Shown here: one piece after another, positions 55,443-64,000 of the stretch
Position numbering within the stretch: the stretch's first letter is position 1
How the letters are laid out: the number at the start of each line of letters is the position of its first letter
NCBI RefSeq assembly: GCF_900142465.1
Contig: NZ_FRAX01000008.1
Coordinates: 62,001 to 126,000, forward strand
Length of the DNA: 64,000 nt
Reading direction: 5' to 3'
Source of the DNA: Fibrobacter sp. UWH6
GTDB lineage: Bacteria; Fibrobacterota; Fibrobacteria; Fibrobacterales; Fibrobacteraceae
Notes under the pieces: generated by a model
The model's database searches: none
What the model saw: the letters and a program-made list of their open reading frames with translations, nothing else
Told to the model about the DNA's origin: nothing
Position numbers and translations under genes: made by a program

Positions 55443-57710
55443 TTAGCGAACCACACGGATCATGGACTTTTCACCATTGGTACCACGGATCATGAAGATG
55501 CCCTGGACACCCTTGGCAGAATTTTTCCACTGGGCCGTTGCAGAAGACAGGTCCTTGGCATCGATGGTAGCCATCTTCTGACCGTTTACATCGAACACCT
55601 GGAAGCTTCTGGAAGAGGTCACGTTCATACGGATAGACTTAATGGAAGTAGGATCAAGTTCCACGTCATCCGGTGCATCGGCGCCAGCAACGAAGTTGAT
55701 GAAGTCGATGTCGAACCAGTCTGCAGTGGCGGTAAAGCGCAGGATGTGCTCGCCCTTGGTCAGGTTCACATTGGCGCTAACCTTGCTGTAATCGTCAAAG
55801 TTCTGGGCAGATTCTTCGCTCTTCTTGTTGGCGGGAACAGTGATATCTTCTGTAATATCCTTGCCATCGATAGAAAGCTTGAAGCTGGAACCACCATCAG
55901 AAGCAACAGCGGCATACATGGTATAAGTGCCAGTTTCAGCAACGTTCACCGTATATTCAAGCCATTCGCCTTCGTTGATGTAACCCACAATCAGCTTACC
56001 GCCAGCCTTCTTATAGATATCTACGCCAGTACCGTCACGGTAGTCGGAGCATTCCGCTTCCTTGCCGGCATCGGTGCAGGAGTGGTTTTCGGAATCCTTG
56101 TCATAGTAGGACTTCAAATCGCTACCGCGGCCAACACCGGGAACGTCAAAGTCCTCCATCTGGATCACACCGGGGATAGCCCAGGCGGTGCCGCCATAAG
56201 GTGACTGCGGCGTGGGTTCAGTAGTTCCGCTACCTTCGAAGCCCCAGGCCTTGATAGCCATGGTAGAATCCTTGGCACCCTTGAACACCAGGAACAGCTG
56301 ATCCACAATACCGGAGAGGCCTTCAACTTCGCACTTGTTTTCGGCATAGGTCGTCTTGGAACCAGTATTCTTCAGTTCGCAAGTACCAGCCAAGGTGCCA
56401 GTTGCAGAACCCTTGCGGATTTCAATGGTGTTCCCATCGGCAACACTACCCGCTTCAACGATAAAGCCAGTTGCTGCAGTACCGAAGTCTACACCAGAAA
56501 CGCGAATCCAGGATTCCTTGGTAGAAAGAGGCAACAGAAGGCTACCAGATACCTTACCCGGAGCCCACAGGGAACGGCTACGGACGCCTCTCTGCTTGGA
56601 GCTAGTCAGAGCCGGATACCAATCGTACGGGTCAAAGTTTTCAATCTGTTCCGGACCTTCGTTAGTGCAAACCACCTGCTTAATGGTACCATCGGCGTTA
56701 TAGAACATTTCGTCTACAGAAACGCTACGGTGGTAACCTTCGTTAGGCTTAGGCATGCCATCATCGGCAGGGATAATTTCCAGACCATCGTGGCCCTTGG
56801 CAATACGGCGATCATGGTAAACCACATAGGAATGGCCCTTGAATTCGGCGATACCGTGGTGGTTGTTATTGCCGTTAATGCTCTTGCCATTCATGCTGGG
56901 ATCGCCAAGGATGGTACCCTTCCAGGTAAAGGGGCCCGTGGGGCTATCACCAATACCATAGTCAATAGTGGGAGCACCCTGCTGCCAGCCAGTACTGTAG
57001 GAGAAGTAATACTTACCTTCATGCTTATGGATGTAGGAAGCTTCCAGCATCTTGCGGGTAGACAGGCCGTTCACCTTCACGTGAGAGCCGGTACCCACCG
57101 GAGCATCCTTGGCATCATTCAGCTTTACGACGTCAAAGTTATCTGTGTTCGGACGACTAGTGCTTTCGCCACCACCCCATGTCACATAGGTAGTACCATC
57201 GTCATCGATGAAGATACCCGGGTCAAAGCACCAGGAAACGCCATCACAGTCAATATGGCCCTTTCCCCAACCGGCAACCAGCTTGTCCTTGCCACCGCCC
57301 ACAGCGTTGCTCCACGGACCGGCGATGCTATCAGCCTTGATGTAGCCAATACCGCCGCCACCGCCATCGGGGAACACAATATAAAGTTTACCAGTCTTGG
57401 GATCGGAAGCAATACCGGAAGCCCAAATATCACCGATGCCGTTGATTTGACGGGCATCATAGATAATACCGAAATCAGTCCAGTTCTGCATGTCCTTACT
57501 GCGGAAGCCGTAAAGAGCATAAATCTTATAACCATCGGAATTATAGGGAGCCGGGTCATCGGAATCGGTGATGATGTAGAAATATTCATCATCGGCGGCG
57601 GCACCCGGGTCAGCCAGATAATGGTAAGTTGAAATCGGATTGTAGGCCAGGCCGAAGGTTGCAAGACCTGCGGCAAAGGTGGCGCCAACCACTTTCTTTA
57701 AAAGCTTCAT
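55443..57710 (-). CDS. GH43 enzyme with two CBM6-like modules and C-terminal module
   Basis: A 755-residue secreted family 43 enzyme. Start ATG 57710 with GGGAG upstream. Signal peptide about 1-21 (GLATFGLA). The propeller spans about 22-350, with the base Asp in YHYLADPGAAA, the modulating Asp in CFDPGIFIDDDG and the acid Glu in KMLEASYIHKHEGKYY. A divergent CBM6-like module covers about 375-500 (PGKVSGSLLLPLSTKESW). A typical CBM6 follows at about 517-680 (IPGVIQMEDFDVPG), then the C-terminal module (RSFQVFDVNGQKMATI). This is the layout of the first GH43 gene product. Arabinofuranosidase or xylosidase activity is likely. Confidence 0.92.
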   Translation of the reverse strand: MKLLKKVVGATFAAGLATFGLAYNPISTYHYLADPGAAADDEYFYIITDSDDPAPYNSDGYKIYALYGFRSKDMQNWTDFGIIYDARQINGIGDIWASGIASDPKTGKLYIVFPDGGGGGIGYIKADSIAGPWSNAVGGGKDKLVAGWGKGHIDCDGVSWCFDPGIFIDDDGTTYVTWGGGESTSRPNTDNFDVVKLNDAKDAPVGTGSHVKVNGLSTRKMLEASYIHKHEGKYYFSYSTGWQQGAPTIDYGIGDSPTGPFTWKGTILGDPSMNGKSINGNNNHHGIAEFKGHSYVVYHDRRIAKGHDGLEIIPADDGMPKPNEGYHRSVSVDEMFYNADGTIKQVVCTNEGPEQIENFDPYDWYPALTSSKQRGVRSRSLWAPGKVSGSLLLPLSTKESWIRVSGVDFGTAATGFIVEAGSVADGNTIEIRKGSATGTLAGTCELKNTGSKTTYAENKCEVEGLSGIVDQLFLVFKGAKDSTMAIKAWGFEGSGTTEPTPQSPYGGTAWAIPGVIQMEDFDVPGVGRGSDLKSYYDKDSENHSCTDAGKEAECSDYRDGTGVDIYKKAGGKLIVGYINEGEWLEYTVNVAETGTYTMYAAVASDGGSSFKLSIDGKDITEDITVPANKKSEESAQNFDDYSKVSANVNLTKGEHILRFTATADWFDIDFINFVAGADAPDDVELDPTSIKSIRMNVTSSRSFQVFDVNGQKMATIDAKDLSSATAQWKNSAKGVQGIFMIRGTNGEKSMIRVVR

Positions 57711-57761
57711 GCTAAACTCCCTAAGGCCTTAAATACACCCAGCCTTATCTTTTCATTTCTA

Positions 57762-57825
57762 AAGATATTTCCGGCAGAAGAAAATTTTTCACACCGAAAA
57801 AGGGATTTCATTGACATTTTGTCAA
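57762..57825 (-). promoter_or_regulatory. Island dyad promoter of third GH43 gene
   Basis: Dyad TTGACATTTTGTCAA (57811-57825), perfect arms and identical to the GH5 dyad. -10 box TATCTT (57762-57767), centre distance 53.5 bp. Confidence 0.8.
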
Positions 57826-57844
57826 CGTGAGCGGCAAACTAAAG

Positions 57845-57880
57845 AAAAAAGCCCGTCGCTTTTTTGCGACGAGCTTTTTT
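57845..57880 (-). terminator. Intrinsic terminator of the regulator-lipoprotein operon
   Basis: AAAAAAGC..GTCGC and GCGAC..GCTTTTTT pair on either side of a six-base loop, just after the lipoprotein stop. Confidence 0.85.
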
Positions 57881-57900
57881 CATATAAAGCCTAACGGACC

Positions 57901-59238
57901 TTAGGGCGTTAAACCCTTTACGCCATAGATTTCCACGTCATCGACCCAGAGTTCGTATTCGCCTTCGTCGCCACGGCGGGCGGCAAAGATACCAAGACTG
58001 TTCACATGATCCTTGACAGCGTCCCAACCGACGTTTCCGCCAATCTTGCTTTCGCTTGCAGGATCCAGATCGTCTACGGTAATCACAATACGAGTCCACC
58101 TGTCGGTAATTCTCTTATGGCCCCAAGCCTTGCCGGTCTCGTAACCAAGCACGCTATCTGCGGTGCTGTTGTCTACGTGAACATCGAAGGAGAAGCTGAC
58201 CCACATGGAATCGTTATCCGGATTTTCGCCGCGAGCCCAGAACACAACGGAATCAAGTTCCGAGAAGTCATGGAATTCGGCGAAGTTGTGACCCATCATG
58301 GACCACACCAAGTTGGAATCCTTGTGACAGCTCATATGAGCTACCAGACCGAACTTGGCTTCTTCCACAGCATCCAGCTCGATAGTCGCATTCCTGGATA
58401 CAGAAGTGTACCAGCGGTAGGTGCCATCGTCGAAATCATCCAGCAGCACATAGGGGTAAACCTCTACGGTATCTTCGTCTACGGAATCCTTCGCCGTTGT
58501 ATCGGCAGGAAGCGTATCGGGAGTTTCAACCTGAGGACGGGTTCCGATAACCACGCCATCCTTGGACTTTTCAGACACCACAGTCACGGGAACAAAGCCG
58601 ATGGTCTGGAAGTTGTCGTAAACTTCAAGCTGGCCGTTGACATTCACGTATTCGCTGGTGTAATAGATAAAGCCCACAGCGTCAAAGGATCCTTCGGGCA
58701 GGGACTTGAATTCGAAGTTGCCCAGAGAATCCGTCTGCACAACGTAATCAAGACCGCGGATACCCACGTAGGTAGACTTGTTTCCCTCGGGAATCAATAC
58801 CTGACCGCTCATAGAAGTAGTCTTCTTGAGAACCATGGACAAGGTATCGCAAACGCTATCCTTAACGACAATACGGTCCAAAGCCTTATCGGAGCTACCA
58901 CGAGCTTCGACAAGATACTCGCCGGCCTTCATCCTGGGCAGGCTCAACCGGCCCTGGTCGTCGGTCTCCTTATTCCAGATACCGGCGGCAGAATCAGACT
59001 CTTCAAGACTATTGACATAACGAGAGCTGGAACCAGCCAAGAAATGACTCGGTCGCACCATCACCTTAGTGCGAGCTGCAGGAGAGCCGTCAGCCTGGCG
59101 TACAGTCATGGCAACAGAGTTCTCCGTTTCAAACGAAGAACCGGCAGTGTCACCCACGCTGTCGCTAGAACATGCGACAAAAAGCGCACTGAATGCGCTT
59201 GCTGCAGCTAAAGTTAAATGCCACACCCACTTTTTCAT
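57901..59238 (-). CDS. Lipoprotein with carboxypeptidase-regulatory-like and CBM11-like domains
   Basis: A 445-residue predicted lipoprotein. The N-terminal signal ends in a lipobox-like LFVAC at about residue 23, followed by SSDS. A regulatory-like beta-domain (about 42-140: VRQADGSPAARTKVMV...GRLSLPRMKAGEYLVEARG) and a second such unit (about 145-235) come next. An acidic linker follows, then a CBM11/CIA30-like jelly roll (about 265-440: LLDDFDDGTYRWYTS, RWTRIVITVDDLDP, ELWVDDVEIYG). The start ATG overlaps the stop of the TIGR02147 regulator (ATGA), so the two are translationally coupled. I infer a carbohydrate-binding sensor or surface lipoprotein working with the regulator. No enzymatic motif is seen. 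Confidence 0.85.
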   Translation of the reverse strand: MKKWVWHLTLAAASAFSALFVACSSDSVGDTAGSSFETENSVAMTVRQADGSPAARTKVMVRPSHFLAGSSSRYVNSLEESDSAAGIWNKETDDQGRLSLPRMKAGEYLVEARGSSDKALDRIVVKDSVCDTLSMVLKKTTSMSGQVLIPEGNKSTYVGIRGLDYVVQTDSLGNFEFKSLPEGSFDAVGFIYYTSEYVNVNGQLEVYDNFQTIGFVPVTVVSEKSKDGVVIGTRPQVETPDTLPADTTAKDSVDEDTVEVYPYVLLDDFDDGTYRWYTSVSRNATIELDAVEEAKFGLVAHMSCHKDSNLVWSMMGHNFAEFHDFSELDSVVFWARGENPDNDSMWVSFSFDVHVDNSTADSVLGYETGKAWGHKRITDRWTRIVITVDDLDPASESKIGGNVGWDAVKDHVNSLGIFAARRGDEGEYELWVDDVEIYGVKGLTP

Positions 59239-60098
59239 TTTGTCTCCCTTTTTACGCCCTCCGCTTCATCTACGGTGCCAACCCCGCCCTTTCGGGCAAC
59301 CGGGTAGAACGCCATCGAGAGTTGCATTACCCGATCCGGATTCTTGGCGCCATCCACGCGCTTCTGAACCAGGCGACGGAATTCACGGAGCATGTCCCCC
59401 AGATCCTCAAAGCAGGACTGGTCGACAGACAATGTAAGTGTAGAAATATTTCTTTCGTCCACAGGAACGTTATCAAGCGCATCGCTGGCTAAAGACAGCA
59501 CCTGACGCTGGAATTTGCGAACTGCGGCCTTCTTTTCGGGTCCGCCAGCGGTCAAATGGGCGTCTGTAAGCGCAAGTTTACCGGAAGCCATCTTCTTTAC
59601 CAGACCCACTTCCAGCAGAGTATCGATTGCCTCTTGCACCTGGGCCTCGGAAATGGGCGGGCAGATGTCATGGGCGATCTGCTTGATGTTCACCACGCCA
59701 CCATTCAGTTCCAGGTAGGCACGGACGGCGGGAATCCACCAGTTCTCAAGCAGTTTAAGTTCGGCGGCCTGCAGGCTATGACGGTTCACGTCCCTGAGAG
59801 ACAGGGCCTTGGCCATCAGTTCTTCGCGCTGACCCTTGTCCTTGGTAACGGAGGCAGAGAACAGCAGGTCGAAGTACTCGGCTTCGCGGCCAGACAGTTC
59901 AAGCATTTCCTTCGCGGCAGGCAGCGCACGGGCAGGCAGGTGTTGCTTCTTCTGAAGCACCCTGTACAGGTAGCTGGAATCGAGGCCCAGCTTGTCACCC
60001 ATCATGCGATAGCTGTAGAAAGGCATCTCTGCCTTTTTACGATCATAGAAGGCTTTCAGGAATTCGCGGTAGTCCGCTATGTCAGAAAAAGTAACCAT
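59235..60098 (-). CDS. TIGR02147 (DUF4423) family regulator
   Basis: A 287-residue protein of the TIGR02147/DUF4423 family, expanded in Fibrobacter and of unknown function. Start ATG 60098 fits the family; the open frame runs on upstream across the promoter. The N-terminus (YREFLKAFYDRKKAEMPFYSYRMMGDKLGLDSSYLYRVL) looks like a helix-turn-helix domain of the Cro/XRE kind. The middle has a second winged-helix-like segment (VVNIKQIAHDICPPISEAQVQEAIDTLLEVGLVKK), and LTLSVDQSCFEDLGDMLREF forms the C-terminal part. No membrane segment. The gene has the same dyad promoter as 13 enzyme genes and is co-transcribed with a lipoprotein gene, so it is the best candidate for the island activator. That role is inference. 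Confidence 0.85.
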   Translation of the reverse strand: MVTFSDIADYREFLKAFYDRKKAEMPFYSYRMMGDKLGLDSSYLYRVLQKKQHLPARALPAAKEMLELSGREAEYFDLLFSASVTKDKGQREELMAKALSLRDVNRHSLQAAELKLLENWWIPAVRAYLELNGGVVNIKQIAHDICPPISEAQVQEAIDTLLEVGLVKKMASGKLALTDAHLTAGGPEKKAAVRKFQRQVLSLASDALDNVPVDERNISTLTLSVDQSCFEDLGDMLREFRRLVQKRVDGAKNPDRVMQLSMAFYPVARKGGVGTVDEAEGVKRETK

Positions 60099-60125
60099 AT
60101 TAATTATCCAAATCTTTACACTAAT

Positions 60126-60189
60126 AAGATAGACTTTGGACGTTTTAAAAAATAGATATTTCGCGAATTTGCCGTGGACGTTTTGTCCA
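60126..60189 (-). promoter_or_regulatory. Island dyad promoter of the regulator gene
   Basis: Dyad TGGACGTTTTGTCCA (60175-60189), perfect arms. -10 box TATCTT (60126-60131), centre distance 53.5 bp. An extra half-site TGGACGTTTT, identical to the first ten bases of the dyad, lies at 60137-60146, just upstream of the -10 box. Confidence 0.8.
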
Positions 60190-60876
60190 AGCCAATCGTG
60201 ATTTTTGTCACAAAAATATAAGTTTTGATACAAAATTGGCGTTTTCAGGCGAAAAACCGCAAATTTTTAAAAGAAAGAATGGGATTCCTCATGGATAAAA
60301 ACGCCTCAAAGGGGGCCGGAACATCTCCATTCAAGAGCAAACTGTGAGCGCAGTCAACAAATCAGCAATCGGATGCCATTTTACACAGCCCGCTGGCGGT
60401 GGAAATTATTCCAAAGGCAGTGAAAGGGGCGGCCTGCGACGATCTTTTGCGAAAAAGGCGGTGGATTCGGCGAAAAACGGAGGTTTACACTGCCTTTTCG
60501 CGAATTTGCTTGCGAAAGCGGCGGGTTAAACGATGAAAGTGGCGGTCTAAACAGAGGAAATGGCGGGTTGGACAGCCAAATTGAGGCTTACGCAGAGGCG
60601 AAAGGGGCGGCCTGCGACGATCTTTTGCAAAAAAGGCAGTGGATTTGGTGAAAAAAAGGTGGTTTACACTGCCTTTTTCGCGTGATTGCCTGCGACAAAG
60701 ACCGCGTTTCAAATAATAGTTAGCAGTTCTTTGCCCGACGTACATTATATATAAAAGGGATTTTCTATTTCGCGTTATAGTTTTTATCAATAACAAATCA
60801 TTTATTTTCAGTTTTCGTAATTGGCAACGCCTATAGAGTAGTGGATTAGCGGCACCTTTTTTCTAAAATTCCAATT
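60190..60876. other. Divergent intergenic region between regulator and metH
   Basis: About 690 bases without a supported gene. It contains the two-copy repeat (60422-60700) and, after 60720, an AT-rich stretch likely to hold the metH promoter (TATATA-rich near 60746). I see no recognisable cobalamin or SAM riboswitch. Confidence 0.45.
60422..60700. repeat. Two diverged direct repeats of about 105 bases
   Basis: GAAAGGGGCGGCCTGCGACG starts at 60422 and again at 60600. The copies stay alignable through TTTACACTGCCTTTT and TTGCNTGCGA. Short GGCGG-rich pieces lie between them. Probably a non-coding intergenic repeat. Confidence 0.75.
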
Positions 60877-63800
60877 ATGACTTTACGTGAAGCATTTGAA
60901 AGTAGAATGATGCTCCTGGACGGGGGCATGGGTTCCGTCATTCAGACCTACGGCATCAAGGGCGCCAACAACGATATGTTGAGCATCGAACGCCCCGACG
61001 TCATTCTTGATATCCAGCGCCGCTATGTAGACGCCGGCGTGGACGTGCTGACCACCAATACATTCTCTAGCCAGAGAGTGAGCCAGCACGAATACCATCA
61101 GGAACATCGTATCGCCGAAATGAACCGCGCTTCCGTAAAGATCGCTAGGCAGGCCGCCGACGAGGCCATGGCAAAATATGGCCGTCAGGTGTATATCGCA
61201 GGCGACGTGGGCCCTACCAGCAAGATGCTTTCTATGAGCGACGACGTGAACGATCCCGCCAGCCGCTCCATTACTTTCGATGAACTGGAAGACGCCTATC
61301 TAGAACAAATTCAAGTTCTCTTGGAAGAGGGCGTCGACGCCATTCTCATCGAAACGATTTTCGATACTTTGAACGCAAAGGCCGCCTTGAGCGCTTACAG
61401 CAAGGCCAAGGAAGCCATGGAAGCCGCAGCCATCGCCAAGGGTGAAACGCCCCGCCCGGTAGAAGTGATGCTTTCCATGACGGTGAGCGACGCTTCGGGC
61501 AGAACCCTTTCTGGCCAGACTGTAGAAGCATTCGCCATTAGCGTCATGCATGCAAAGCCTTTGAGCATCGGCTTGAACTGCGGCCTGGGTGCCGACGGCA
61601 TGATTCCCTATTTGCGTCGCATGGGAAAGGTGGCTCCCTGTTATTTGAGCTGCCACCCCAACGCAGGACTCCCCAACCAGTTCGGCGGTTATGACGATAC
61701 CCCCGAAGACATGGTGCGTCTCATGACGCCTTACATGGACGAACATCTGGTGAACATGATCGGCGGTTGCTGCGGAACTACTCCCGAACATATTGCCGCC
61801 ATGCGCAAGATGCTGGATGCCCTGCCTGCCGATTACGAACGTCGCAAACCCGCACCGAAATTCGCAACTTCCCCGCTGCTGCGCCTGGCCGGTTTGGAAC
61901 CGCTGTTGGTCAATCAGGTACGCCCCAGCAATGGCGCCGACAACTGCAATTCCGAAGATTTCGTCCCCGTGGGTGAACGTTGCAATGTGGCAGGTTCCAA
62001 GAAGTTCCTGCGACTGATCAACGAAAAGAATTACGAAGAAGCTCTGGACATCGCCCGCAAGCAGGTAGAAGACGGCGCCCAGGTTGTTGATGTGAACATG
62101 GACGATGGCCTTCTGGATGCCAAGCAGGAAATGCGAACTTTCCTGAACTTGCTGGCTTCCGACCCGGCCATTAGCCGCGTGCCCATCATGGTGGACAGTT
62201 CCCGCTTTGAAGTCATCGAAGAAGGTTTGAAGTGCGCCCAGGGCAAGTGCATCGTGAACTCCATCTCCCTGAAGATGGGCGAAGAAGCTTTTATCGAACA
62301 CGCCATGACGGTGAAGCGCTTGGGTGCCGCCGTTATCGTGATGCTCTTTGACGAAGAAGGACAGGCCACCAATTACGATCGCCGTGTAGCGATTGCTTCC
62401 CGCGCCTATAAGCTCATTACCGAGAAGTGCGGTTTCGATCCCTCTGACATTATTTTCGACCCCAACGTCTTGACGGTAGCAACAGGCATGGCGGAACACA
62501 ACGCCTACGCCCATGACTTTATCCGCGCTTGCCGCTGGATTATCGACAACCTGCCTGGAGTCCGCATTTCTGGCGGTCTTTCTAACTTGAGTTTTGCCTT
62601 CCGCGGAAACAACTACCTCCGCGAAGCCATGCATTCTACGTTCCTGCATTTGGCAACTCCCAACGGCATGGGCATGGCCATCATGAATCCGGCCGCCGCT
62701 GTAGACTACAAGACCATCCCGCTGGAATTGCGCATGGCCATTACCGAAGTTCTGCTGAATACCTATCCGGAATCCAGCGAAGAGCTGATCGAAATTGCAA
62801 GCCGCATGACTGCCGCCCAGATGGCCGCCAAGGAAAGTGGCGCCAAATATGACCCCAAGGCCATTTTTGCCGTAAGCGCCGGAGCCGCGAACGCAGCTAG
62901 TTCTGAAAGCGCGGGCGCCGATGTCGCCGCAGTGCAGACCACTCCGGAACAGCGTTTGCAGGAAGCCCTCCTGAAGGGAACTTCCACCACCTTGCAGCCG
63001 GATCTGATGGAACTGATTAACCGTGGCGACAGCCCGGTGAACATTATTTCGGGTCCTTTGATGGACGGCATGAACGAAGTGGGCCGCCTCTTCGGTGAAG
63101 GAAAGATGTTCTTGCCCCAGGTGGTAAAGACAGCCCGTACCATGAAGAAGGCCGTTGAAATTCTGCAGCCCTACATCGAGGCCGGCAAGGAAGAAGGCGC
63201 CGCCTCTCGAGGCAAGATCGTCATCGCCACCGTCAAGGGCGACGTCCATGACATCGGCAAGAACATCGTCTCCGTGATCATGGCCTGTAACGGCTTTGAC
63301 ATGGTGGACTTGGGCGTGATGGTTCCCGAAGATGTGATTGTCAACGCGGCAATTGAACATAAGGCGGATATCGTCAGCCTTTCCGGTCTGATTACTCCGT
63401 CTCTTGAAGAAATGTGTACCGTGGCCACCAAGATGCAGGAAGCGGGACTCCGCATTCCCATTATCGTTGGCGGTGCCACCACTTCGCCTACCCACACCGC
63501 AGTAAAAATCGCTCCCTGCTACGATGGCCCCGTATTCCACGTCCGCGATGCCGCAAGCAATCCGGGCCTGGCCCAGAAACTTCTGGATCCCTCCACCAGC
63601 GCAGAAACCATCGAAGAAAACCGCAAGGAACAGCAGCGCATTCGCGACAAGCAGGCTGGCATCATCTCTGCTGCCGAAGAAGCCATGGCCGCTGCAGAAT
63701 CCACTCCGGTGGAACGCCGCTACAAGTGCGACTGGGAAAAATATCAGCCGGTACAGCCCCCCTTCATGGGCGAAAGCAAGTTGCCGCCTATCGCCTTGGA

Positions 63801-64000
63801 AAAGGTCATCCCGCTGATCAGCTGGGAATACTTCTTCTACACCTGGAAGGTAAAGCCGGATTGCGAAGAAGCAATCAAGCTGAAGGCCGACGCCGAAAAA
63901 CTGCTGGCAGAAATCAGCAAGCCCGAATACGCCCTGCGAGCCGTTCAGGCATTCTACCCAGCCGCCGGTACCGATAGCACCGTCCAGTTCAACACCGGAC
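60877..64000 (+). CDS. metH: Cobalamin-dependent methionine synthase (3' end beyond window)
   Basis: The enzyme transfers a methyl group from methyltetrahydrofolate through cobalamin to homocysteine. 1041 codons are present and the C-terminus is cut. Domain order is normal. The homocysteine-binding barrel begins LLDGGMGSVIQTYGI, with zinc cysteines in GLNCGLG and IGGCCGTTPEH. The pterin-binding barrel begins VGERCNVAGSKKF. The helical cap of the B12 module and the cobalamin domain follow, with the cobalt-ligand His in VKGDVHDIGKN, then LSGLITPS and IVGGATTS. The activation (SAM-binding) domain would start near the window edge. It is divergent from the regulator gene. Confidence 0.97.
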   Translation, partial: MTLREAFESRMMLLDGGMGSVIQTYGIKGANNDMLSIERPDVILDIQRRYVDAGVDVLTTNTFSSQRVSQHEYHQEHRIAEMNRASVKIARQAADEAMAKYGRQVYIAGDVGPTSKMLSMSDDVNDPASRSITFDELEDAYLEQIQVLLEEGVDAILIETIFDTLNAKAALSAYSKAKEAMEAAAIAKGETPRPVEVMLSMTVSDASGRTLSGQTVEAFAISVMHAKPLSIGLNCGLGADGMIPYLRRMGKVAPCYLSCHPNAGLPNQFGGYDDTPEDMVRLMTPYMDEHLVNMIGGCCGTTPEHIAAMRKMLDALPADYERRKPAPKFATSPLLRLAGLEPLLVNQVRPSNGADNCNSEDFVPVGERCNVAGSKKFLRLINEKNYEEALDIARKQVEDGAQVVDVNMDDGLLDAKQEMRTFLNLLASDPAISRVPIMVDSSRFEVIEEGLKCAQGKCIVNSISLKMGEEAFIEHAMTVKRLGAAVIVMLFDEEGQATNYDRRVAIASRAYKLITEKCGFDPSDIIFDPNVLTVATGMAEHNAYAHDFIRACRWIIDNLPGVRISGGLSNLSFAFRGNNYLREAMHSTFLHLATPNGMGMAIMNPAAAVDYKTIPLELRMAITEVLLNTYPESSEELIEIASRMTAAQMAAKESGAKYDPKAIFAVSAGAANAASSESAGADVAAVQTTPEQRLQEALLKGTSTTLQPDLMELINRGDSPVNIISGPLMDGMNEVGRLFGEGKMFLPQVVKTARTMKKAVEILQPYIEAGKEEGAASRGKIVIATVKGDVHDIGKNIVSVIMACNGFDMVDLGVMVPEDVIVNAAIEHKADIVSLSGLITPSLEEMCTVATKMQEAGLRIPIIVGGATTSPTHTAVKIAPCYDGPVFHVRDAASNPGLAQKLLDPSTSAETIEENRKEQQRIRDKQAGIISAAEEAMAAAESTPVERRYKCDWEKYQPVQPPFMGESKLPPIALEKVIPLISWEYFFYTWKVKPDCEEAIKLKADAEKLLAEISKPEYALRAVQAFYPAAGTDSTVQFNTG

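Noticed and set aside
60700-60876. Cobalamin or SAM riboswitch before metH
   Set aside because: I could not find the conserved core elements of these classes. The region is mainly AT-rich.

Overview
The window reads as a chromosomal segment of Fibrobacter, close to F. succinogenes. The evidence is moderate GC and many secreted glycoside hydrolases that carry a CBM6 module followed by a short C-terminal module of the kind called FPm-1 in F. succinogenes xylanases. A regulator of the Fibrobacter-expanded TIGR02147 (DUF4423) family is also present. Nothing here looks like a phage, plasmid or IS element, and there is no CRISPR array or tRNA/rRNA gene.

Region 1 (1-15.4 kb) holds core genes on the minus strand: rplM-rpsI, rpsB-tsf, pyrH, frr-uppS-cdsA, dxr and rseP (cut by the window edge). 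This is the widely conserved rpsB-to-rseP block, but accessory genes have entered it. Between cdsA and dxr lie a GGDEF protein, a nitroreductase, an exported flavodoxin-like protein, a PAP2 phosphatase and galE. Between dxr and rseP lies a GH9 endoglucanase. rpsI appears to start at a non-canonical AUC codon.

Region 2 (15.6-60.1 kb) is a hemicellulose-degradation island. It contains two GH10 xylanases, GH95, GH2, three GH43, a beta-helix GH141-like protein, GH5, GH27, a CE1 esterase, a CE6 esterase and GH30. All of these are on the minus strand. A second CE1-type esterase, without CBM6, is on the plus strand. Together they would cut the xylan backbone (GH10, GH30, GH5), remove arabinose and xylose (GH43), galactose (GH2, GH27), possibly fucose or galactose caps (GH95, GH141-like), and acetyl or feruloyl groups (CE1, CE6). 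A 1854-residue secreted vWA protein, a hypothetical protein and a Cache-HAMP-GGDEF diguanylate cyclase interrupt the island around 34-42.5 kb.

The main discovery is a shared promoter architecture. In front of 13 enzyme genes, and also in front of the TIGR02147 regulator gene at the end of the island, there is a 15-bp dyad with consensus TKGAY-N5-RTCMA. Its centre lies 52.5 or 53.5 bp upstream of the centre of a TAnnnT -10 box in all 14 cases, and no common -35 box is seen. This is the geometry expected of an activator bound near -63. The regulator gene has the same dyad and overlaps by ATGA with a lipoprotein gene encoding a CBM11-like domain. I propose that the pair is a sugar-sensing and activation system for the island. 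In two places the dyad is also the core of the upstream gene's intrinsic terminator.

Other observations include a 27-codon membrane-peptide ORF behind the CE6 gene, a candidate small RNA with a CCUCCU seed at 34.0-34.1 kb, a 193-bp tandem repeat at 50.5-51.1 kb, and a MerR-type 19-bp-spacer promoter in front of the flavodoxin gene. Region 3 (60.9-64 kb) is the 5' part of metH on the plus strand.
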